Assembly: GCA_949067325.1 (NCBI GenBank)
Contig: CARTDZ010000028.1
Coordinates: forward strand, 1 to 7,656
Source: an uncultured Eubacteriales bacterium
GTDB lineage: Bacteria; Bacillota; Clostridia; Christensenellales; UBA1242
DNA length: 7,656 bases
Direction of reading: 5' to 3'
Notes under the pieces: generated by a model
What the model saw: the letters and a program-made list of their open reading frames with translations, nothing else
What the model was told of the DNA's origin: nothing
Database searches by the model: none
Shown: one piece after another, positions 1 to 3,910 of the stretch
Layout: the number at the start of each line of letters is the position of its first letter
Position numbering within the stretch: position 1 is the first letter of the stretch
Translations under genes and position numbers: made by a program

Positions 1-1
1 T

Positions 2-73
2 TATCATAAAAGGTGCTTAAAATCAATAGTTTTGAAAAAAAAGAGTTCAAAAAAAGGTGAAAAAGACAAATAA
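2..73 (+). CDS. possible C-terminal tail of an upstream gene, cut by the left edge
   Basis: Frame 2 is open from the window edge for 23 codons and stops at TAA 71-73. The predicted tail is very lysine rich (9 of 23 residues), including KKKSSKKGEKDK at the end. A basic C-terminal tail is plausible for a real protein, but A-tracts in AT-rich noncoding DNA give lysine codons by themselves, so this may be chance. No recognisable domain can be read in so short a piece. Frame 1 stops at 7-9 and frame 3 at 18-20. No hairpin terminator is visible between this stop and comEC. Confidence 0.2.
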   Translation, partial: YHKRCLKSIVLKKKSSKKGEKDK

Positions 74-116
74 ATCCTTAAAAAACGACGATATATTTCT
101 TTTTTTTACAATTTTT

Positions 117-125
117 TGTTATTAT
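117..125 (+). promoter_or_regulatory. putative extended -10 promoter of comEC-holA
   Basis: TG at 117-118, one base, then TATTAT at 120-125 fits an extended -10 element (TGnTATAAT) with one mismatch in the hexamer. Transcription would start near 132, only about four bases before the comEC ATG. An overlapping TATATA at 123-128 would start it at about the ATG. The nearest -35-like hexamer, TTTACA at 105-110, is too close to either, so the extended -10 would have to carry the promoter. In DNA this AT-rich, chance matches are common. Confidence 0.35.
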
Positions 126-135
126 ATACACTGAA

Positions 136-2256
136 ATGAAAGCCAAAGGTGCCATAGTTTTTCGCGGGATATTTTATTGTTTTCTTGCCTTACTTTTTGG
201 AATAACGCTTGCAAAGGGAATGTTTGGCGGTGATATCAAGTCACTGTGCATTGCCGTCGTTTGTCTTGCAGGGGTAGGAATTTATCTTTTGGTGCGAAAG
301 AGATGGAAGGTTTTGCTGGTGCTTTTTGCCTTCTTTTTTGCGGGCAATGGCCTCTTTTTCGCTGGTATGGCGGTGTGGGGCGGAAATGATTATGCTGACA
401 CAGTTGCAATTGTTGGCCGCGTTGATGACCAGTTGTATGATTACAATAGTGACACCTTGCAGAAGGCGATTTTGAAAGACGTGACAATAAACGGCAAAAG
501 CGAAAAGAACATTGCTTTATATATTTACTTAAACGGCGAAGAAGGGGTTAAAAACGGTGACATACTTGCCTTTGCCTGCAAGGTAGAAAGAGCAAAACTT
601 TTTAAGTTTGACGACTTTAGTACATATTATTTTCGAAACAATATTGGTTACAACGCTTCGATTTCACGCAAACAGGTGACGATCAGTGAGGGGTACTTAA
701 AAGCTGATGAAAGTTATCGCCTACACGTCAAAGGGCTGCTTGAAAAGGGCATGGACGAAAAATACGCTTCTATATGTTATGCAGTTTTGTTTGGTGACAA
801 ACAAGACATAGACAATGAGGTCAAGACAGCTTTTCGTGACGCGGGTATAGTGCATATTCTTGCCGTGTCTGGCCTTCACGTCGGTTTTTTGGTGGCGGTA
901 CTAAACTTTTTTCTTAAAAAATGCAAGCTCAACAAATATATCATTTTTGCAATGGTTTTTGTCTTTTTGGCCATTTACGCTTGGCTTTGTGGTTTTTCGC
1001 CGTCAGTCGTCAGAGCTTCAATCATGGCGATCGTGGTGCTAGGCTCTCGTCTTGGCTCAAGGCGATATGATCGTTTGACGAGTTTGGGCTTGGCAGGATT
1101 TATCATAATATTATTAAATCCGCTTTCAGCACTCGATGTAGGCTTTTTGATGAGCTTTTTCTGCGTAGCATCAATCTTTTTTGTGCAAAAGCCTCTTGCA
1201 AACCTTCTTTCAAAAGTGTTTCCTAAAAAAGTGTCTGACCTTGCAGCAATCAGTATAGCTGCACAACTTGGCATATTGCCATTTTTATCCTTCTTTTCAG
1301 AAAGTTTCAATCTTCTTTCAGTTTTTGCAAACTTGATTGTAATTCCACTTTTTAGTATTGTATTTCCTGTCCTTTTTGTCTTTACAATTTTGATAAGCAT
1401 CTTGACTTTTGCCGCACCTTGCTTTGTGATTTTTGAATGGGCGTTTAAATTTATCTTCTATGTTGCCAGCTTTTTTGCTCAAACTTCGCTTCGCGTTCCG
1501 CTATCAAAACTTGACAAGGATTTTGTTTTGGCGTTCTTTGTGCTGTTGTTTTCTTGCAGCAAATATTTTCTCACCAAAGGCGTCACAAAAGCTGTTTTTG
1601 TCAGTGGGTGTCTGCTACTTTTAAGCTTGGTGAGCATTTTGAACCTTATTCCAATCAAATCGCCAAGCATAGACATCGTTTCAATTGGCTCGTCGCAGGC
1701 GGCGATTATAACCTCAGATAGTGGCCAGCGCTTGCTTGTCGGTCAGGCTGATTATGACCAATTTAAAAAATACGCAACTCGCACAAAGGTAAGAGACCTT
1801 GATTTTATAGTAAGTGATGGCGTGCTTGACAAAGAAGGCATCAAAATAATTGACAATTATGCTTGCAACTGTGCGGTTGTTAAGGATAGTCTTAGTTCTG
1901 AGCGAGATGACATAGTTGAAGCCAAAATCAATCAAAACATGACGCTTGGCGACTTTAACATCAAATACATAGAAGAAGACAATGTTTTTGTAGGAATTGA
2001 AATATCTTATTCCAACCGCTCAATTTTCTTTGCCTCTTCTGACAAAATGAGTTATAATGAAAGTGCAAAAGCTGCAAAATATCTTTCAGGGCAAGATTAC
2101 AACCTTGCCATACTAGGTCATAATGATAGGCTGTCATCGCTTTTCGCAGGTGCAACGACCGCTTCACTTGCTGGCACGAAAGACTTGTCATACAAAGAAC
2201 TTGGAAATTTCAGATTGACCTATTCTGGCAGCTGGCAGACAAGAAGCTTGGATTAA
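136..2256 (+). CDS. comEC: ComEC/Rec2-family DNA uptake channel with degenerate C-terminal domain
   Basis: This is the inner-membrane channel that carries single-stranded DNA into the cell during natural transformation. The 706 residues show N-terminal membrane segments (about 8-80), then the DUF4131 OB-like region (about 88-185, with NGDILAFACKV and a DFSTYYFRNNIGY block). The Competence domain (about 195-470) has VLFGDKQDID, the hallmark HILAVSGLHVG (240-250), GFSPSVVRASIMA (286-298) and LNPLSALDVGFLMSF (327-341), with many hydrophobic helices. Residues 511-706 align in layout with the metallo-beta-lactamase domain of longer ComEC proteins, but the HxHxDH signature is absent (IVSDGVLDKEG at 558-568) and the later HHGS is GHND. 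The ATG at 136 has no visible Shine-Dalgarno sequence; the preceding ACTGAA is not one. The family and start are well supported. Whether this organism is competent cannot be told from one gene. Confidence 0.93.
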   Translation: MKAKGAIVFRGIFYCFLALLFGITLAKGMFGGDIKSLCIAVVCLAGVGIYLLVRKRWKVLLVLFAFFFAGNGLFFAGMAVWGGNDYADTVAIVGRVDDQLYDYNSDTLQKAILKDVTINGKSEKNIALYIYLNGEEGVKNGDILAFACKVERAKLFKFDDFSTYYFRNNIGYNASISRKQVTISEGYLKADESYRLHVKGLLEKGMDEKYASICYAVLFGDKQDIDNEVKTAFRDAGIVHILAVSGLHVGFLVAVLNFFLKKCKLNKYIIFAMVFVFLAIYAWLCGFSPSVVRASIMAIVVLGSRLGSRRYDRLTSLGLAGFIIILLNPLSALDVGFLMSFFCVASIFFVQKPLANLLSKVFPKKVSDLAAISIAAQLGILPFLSFFSESFNLLSVFANLIVIPLFSIVFPVLFVFTILISILTFAAPCFVIFEWAFKFIFYVASFFAQTSLRVPLSKLDKDFVLAFFVLLFSCSKYFLTKGVTKAVFVSGCLLLLSLVSILNLIPIKSPSIDIVSIGSSQAAIITSDSGQRLLVGQADYDQFKKYATRTKVRDLDFIVSDGVLDKEGIKIIDNYACNCAVVKDSLSSERDDIVEAKINQNMTLGDFNIKYIEEDNVFVGIEISYSNRSIFFASSDKMSYNESAKAAKYLSGQDYNLAILGHNDRLSSLFAGATTASLAGTKDLSYKELGNFRLTYSGSWQTRSLD

Positions 2257-2259
2257 AAT

Positions 2260-2263
2260 GGAG
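2260..2263 (+). promoter_or_regulatory. ribosome binding site deciding the TTG start of holA
   Basis: GGAG lies eight bases before the TTG at 2272. In that frame the codon at 2266-2268 is TAA, so no ATG or GTG further upstream can be used. The nearby ATG at 2258 is in another frame, overlaps this GGAG, and stops after five codons at TGA 2273-2275. Confidence 0.6.
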
Positions 2264-2271
2264 CTTAAATT

Positions 2272-3216
2272 TTGAAAACACTTAAAAATAGACTAAAAGA
2301 AAACTTAAAACCATGCTATCTCGTTTCGGGAGATGACTATTATCTCTTTGAAAAAGCTTTGTCAATGATAAAAAAAGCGTCAGGGCTTGAAAATCCTGAT
2401 TTCAACTTGATCAATTTTGATGACGATAATTTTTCTATCAAGTCATTGCTTGATGGCTGTGAGGTTATGCCACTTGGCAGCGAAAGGCGAGTGATAGTGG
2501 TCAAAAATCTTACAAAAGTTTCAGAAAGTGACAAAAAAGCTTTGCTTGAATATTTAAAAAATCCTGTCGACAGCACAGTTGTTATCCTTCTTGACTTTTT
2601 TGACAAATTTTCATCTCTCAAGCCAAATGTTGAATTTGTAGACGCAAAACGCATGGACACACGCCTTGTTTCTGGTATAATAGTCAGCGAGGTGACAAAA
2701 CGCGGCAAACAGATAAGCGGTGAGGCTGTTGAAACACTGATAGATTTTTGCGACAGCTATTTGACTAGAATTATGAATGAGCTTGACAAACTTTGCTATT
2801 TTGACCTTCAAGAACCGCTCATAACAAAAAATCTAGTTGAAAAACTTGTAAAAAAAGAAAATGATTTTGTTGTCTTTGAGCTTACTGAAGCTTTGGGTCG
2901 TCGAGACGCTGACAAAAGTTTAAAATTGCTTTCCTCTCTTGTAAAAGACGCTGGCACACTTTCTCTTATCACAAATCACTTTCGCAGGCTTTTCTTCATT
3001 TCAATTTCAGACCTTGACAATGCTCATCTTGCTCCACTTTTGGGCGTCAAAGAATTTGCAGTATCAAAACAGCGTAGTCAAGTCAAAAACTTTTCAAAAA
3101 TGCAACTGAAAAAAATCTATGCCTTGCTTGAAGAAATTGACTATAAAATAAAAAGCGGTGCAATGCTGAGCGAAAACGCACTTTACTTGCTTGTCTTTTC
3201 AATTTTGTATATTTAA
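2272..3216 (+). CDS. holA: DNA polymerase III delta subunit (clamp loader)
   Basis: The delta subunit opens the beta sliding clamp and, with delta' and tau/gamma, loads it on primed DNA at the replication fork. The 314 residues are slightly shorter than the usual length of about 330-345. Family signs are the N-terminal CYLVSGDDYYLFEKAL (15-30), matching the YLLxGxExYL start of the AAA-like domain, then EVMPLGSERRVIVVKNL (64-80) and the C-terminal collar pattern FELTEALGRRDADKSLKLL (202-220), HFRRLFFI (236-243), LLGVKEFAVSK (256-266) and EEIDYKIKSG (287-296). Delta has no Walker ATPase site and none is seen. It begins with TTG, 15 bases after the comEC stop, so it is probably co-transcribed with comEC, a pairing also known from Bacillus subtilis (comEC-yqeN). 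A rho-independent terminator follows about 80 bases downstream. Confidence 0.93.
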   Translation: MKTLKNRLKENLKPCYLVSGDDYYLFEKALSMIKKASGLENPDFNLINFDDDNFSIKSLLDGCEVMPLGSERRVIVVKNLTKVSESDKKALLEYLKNPVDSTVVILLDFFDKFSSLKPNVEFVDAKRMDTRLVSGIIVSEVTKRGKQISGEAVETLIDFCDSYLTRIMNELDKLCYFDLQEPLITKNLVEKLVKKENDFVVFELTEALGRRDADKSLKLLSSLVKDAGTLSLITNHFRRLFFISISDLDNAHLAPLLGVKEFAVSKQRSQVKNFSKMQLKKIYALLEEIDYKIKSGAMLSENALYLLVFSILYI

Positions 3217-3228
3217 AAACATCTTATG

Positions 3229-3256
3229 TTGACAAATTTCAATATTTATCTATAAA
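3229..3256 (+). promoter_or_regulatory. near-consensus sigma-A-type promoter
   Basis: A perfect -35 hexamer TTGACA (3229-3234) is followed after 16 bases by TATAAA (3251-3256), five of six matches to the -10 consensus. Transcription would start near 3263. This is the best promoter match in the window. It sits 33 bases upstream of a terminator hairpin, so most transcripts would be only about 55-60 bases long unless the terminator is bypassed into the 111-residue gene. Confidence 0.55.
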
Positions 3257-3295
3257 TGCTTCATCTTGACATATGAACATTTGTTAAAAAATATT

Positions 3296-3321
3296 TGACG
3301 CAAATATTGCGTCATTTTTTT
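3296..3321 (+). terminator. rho-independent terminator after holA
   Basis: The arm TGACGCAA (3296-3303) pairs perfectly with TTGCGTCA (3307-3314) around a three-base ATA loop, followed at once by seven T (3315-3321). It would end the comEC-holA transcript. A run of six A (3286-3291) lies four bases before the stem, so some activity on the other strand is possible. The left arm also takes part in a competing hairpin, AATATTTG (3290-3297) with CAAATATT (3301-3308), which cannot form at the same time. Confidence 0.8.
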
Positions 3322-3375
3322 ATAAATAAAAAATTTGATATAAAAACGCGAAAAATGTGAGAAAACGGCAGGTTT

Positions 3376-3386
3376 TGTTATATAAA
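3376..3386 (+). promoter_or_regulatory. possible extended -10 promoter for the 111-residue gene
   Basis: TG (3376-3377), one base, then TATATA (3379-3384) or the overlapping TATAAA (3381-3386) resembles an extended -10. No -35 match is found at the expected spacing. A start near 3391-3393 would give a leader of about 155 bases before the ATG at 3548. The block TTTTGTTAT is shared with the region just before comEC. Chance is a real alternative. Confidence 0.25.
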
Positions 3387-3397
3387 TAAAACAAAAA

Positions 3398-3433
3398 ATT
3401 GTCGAAAAAATGCACACACCAAAACTCGACAAT
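3398..3433. repeat. inverted repeat, 8-base perfect arms
   Basis: ATTGTCGA (3398-3405) is the exact reverse complement of TCGACAAT (3426-3433), with 20 bases between. It could be a DNA operator or an RNA hairpin near the 5' end of a transcript from the 3376-3386 element. There is no T-run after it, so it is not a terminator. No matching regulator family is recognised. Confidence 0.4.
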
Positions 3434-3486
3434 AAGTTATAAATTCCGCCGAAATATGCCTTTGGGTTTTTGCTTAAAGGAGTTAT

Positions 3487-3540
3487 ACTTGCCTTGCATT
3501 TTCATTTATTCGCTTAAAAATGAAGGTGAGATAAGGAGGT
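3487..3540 (+). promoter_or_regulatory. leader hairpin covering the ribosome binding site of the next gene
   Basis: The inner stem pairs 3497-3507 with 3518-3528 (11 pairs, two of them G-U) around a ten-base loop. After an internal loop, CCTT (3492-3495) pairs with AAGG (3533-3536), and past a single bulged G, ACTT (3487-3490) pairs with AGGT (3537-3540), with one G-U. The right outer arm 3533-3540 is exactly the AAGGAGGT Shine-Dalgarno of the gene at 3548. In this fold the ribosome binding site is fully paired, so translation would need the hairpin to open. The pairing is read by eye; no folding energy was calculated. Confidence 0.45.
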
Positions 3541-3551
3541 TGAAAATATGA
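3489..3551 (+). CDS. possible 20-codon leader peptide coupled to the 111-residue gene
   Basis: A TTG at 3489 lies six bases after an AAAGGAG (3476-3482), a good Shine-Dalgarno match. The frame reads MPCIFIYSLK then NEGEIRRLKI and stops at TGA 3549-3551, making an ATGA overlap with the start at 3548. Its first codons are in the left arm of the leader hairpin and its tandem AGG AGG codons are the next gene's Shine-Dalgarno, so a ribosome translating it would open the hairpin. An in-frame ATG at 3456 would extend it to 31 codons but has no ribosome binding site. holA in this window also uses a TTG start. The peptide may have no function of its own, and the whole frame may be chance. Confidence 0.35.
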   Translation: MPCIFIYSLKNEGEIRRLKI

Positions 3552-3883
3552 AAAGCGATTTACTCAAAGCTCTCGCACTTAAAGCAAAAAACAGAATGAT
3601 ACATAGAAATACCATAGGCAAAGCTTATGGATACGAGGATAATGCTCCTGCTTGTCCTATAAAAGTGATTGATGAGCATGACGACCAATTTTATCAAAAA
3701 GTTCAGCAACTATTAGGCGACAACGAGGGTATAAAAAATCCTATAAAAAGGCTTATGAACGAAGAAAAGTTTGCGTCGCTTGACCCACGCAGTCAAGAAA
3801 AATATCTTCTCGATACTATTGAAAAGTATTTGAAATATCGAAGAATGATTGAAGAAGAAAATGGCTCAAAAATAGTTTACTAA
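3548..3883 (+). CDS. unrecognised 111-residue protein, first gene before pcrA
   Basis: I do not recognise this protein. The start is strongly supported by AAGGAGGT (3533-3540) seven bases before the ATG. The N-terminus (MKSDLLKALALKAKNRMIHR) looks like a basic amphipathic helix. A middle section (about 25-62) has PACPIKVIDEHDDQFYQKV, and the C-terminal part (about 62-104) is charged and helical, with DPRSQEKYLLDTIEKYLKYRR. There is one cysteine (36), no metal-site pattern, no signal peptide and no membrane segment, so it is probably cytoplasmic. It stands 27 bases before pcrA on the same strand, which suggests co-expression with the helicase and ligase genes, perhaps as an accessory factor; that role is only inference from position. 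The strong ribosome binding site and compositional match to neighbours favour a real gene. Confidence 0.8.
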   Translation: MKSDLLKALALKAKNRMIHRNTIGKAYGYEDNAPACPIKVIDEHDDQFYQKVQQLLGDNEGIKNPIKRLMNEEKFASLDPRSQEKYLLDTIEKYLKYRRMIEEENGSKIVY

Positions 3884-3904
3884 TTAAATAAAATTTGCTA
3901 TCAT
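3876..3904 (+). promoter_or_regulatory. putative extended -10 promoter giving a leaderless pcrA transcript
   Basis: TTTACT (3876-3881, four of six to TTGACA) is followed after exactly 17 bases by TATCAT (3899-3904, five of six), preceded by TG one base earlier (3896-3897), an extended -10. A start seven bases after the -10 falls on 3911, the A of the pcrA ATG. No Shine-Dalgarno sequence exists in the 27 bases between the previous stop and this ATG, which fits a leaderless message. The -35 overlaps the last codons and stop of the upstream gene. Confidence 0.45.
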
Positions 3905-3910
3905 ATATCT

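Larger units (their letters stand above)
3217..3547 (+). other. 331-base intergenic region with layered regulatory signals
   Basis: This stretch separates the comEC-holA unit from the next operon. From left to right it holds a near-consensus promoter (3229-3256), a rho-independent terminator (3296-3321), a weak extended -10 (3376-3386), an 8+8 inverted repeat (3398-3433), a short frame with its own ribosome binding site (3476-3551) and a hairpin covering the next gene's ribosome binding site (3487-3540). I see no tRNA, known riboswitch class or convincing longer reading frame. A 60-codon frame on the minus strand here has no supporting features. Confidence 0.6.

Noticed and set aside
79..107. 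A-run followed by T-run before comEC as a terminator
   Set aside because: No GC-bearing stem precedes the T-run; pairing would be only A-T across a 14-base loop.
975..1400. 141-codon minus-strand frame inside comEC
   Set aside because: It lies opposite the conserved Competence domain, whose motifs fix the plus strand as coding. It is a shadow frame.
3274..3287. LexA/DinR-like box, TGAACATTTGTTAA
   Set aside because: It keeps GAAC-N4-GTT but differs from the Bacillota consensus CGAACRNRYGTTYC at four of thirteen informative positions, including both outer ends. It is tempting upstream of a repair operon but too weak to call.
3266..3294. Second TTGACA (3266-3271) as a promoter -35
   Set aside because: The hexamers 16-18 bases downstream (such as AAATAT) match the -10 consensus poorly, and the start would fall inside the terminator stem.
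3250..3432. 60-codon minus-strand reading frame in the intergenic region
   Set aside because: It spans the terminator and promoter signals, has no recognisable domain, and its composition (Phe, Ile, Lys, Tyr) is what AT-rich noncoding DNA gives by chance.
3410..3442. Ten-codon frame MHTPKLDNKL as a leader peptide
   Set aside because: There is no ribosome binding site before its ATG and it is not coupled to another start.
3459..3480. Hairpin CCTTT/AAAGG
   Set aside because: Only five pairs around a twelve-base loop; too weak to support alone, although it could partly cover the AAAGGAG at 3476-3482.
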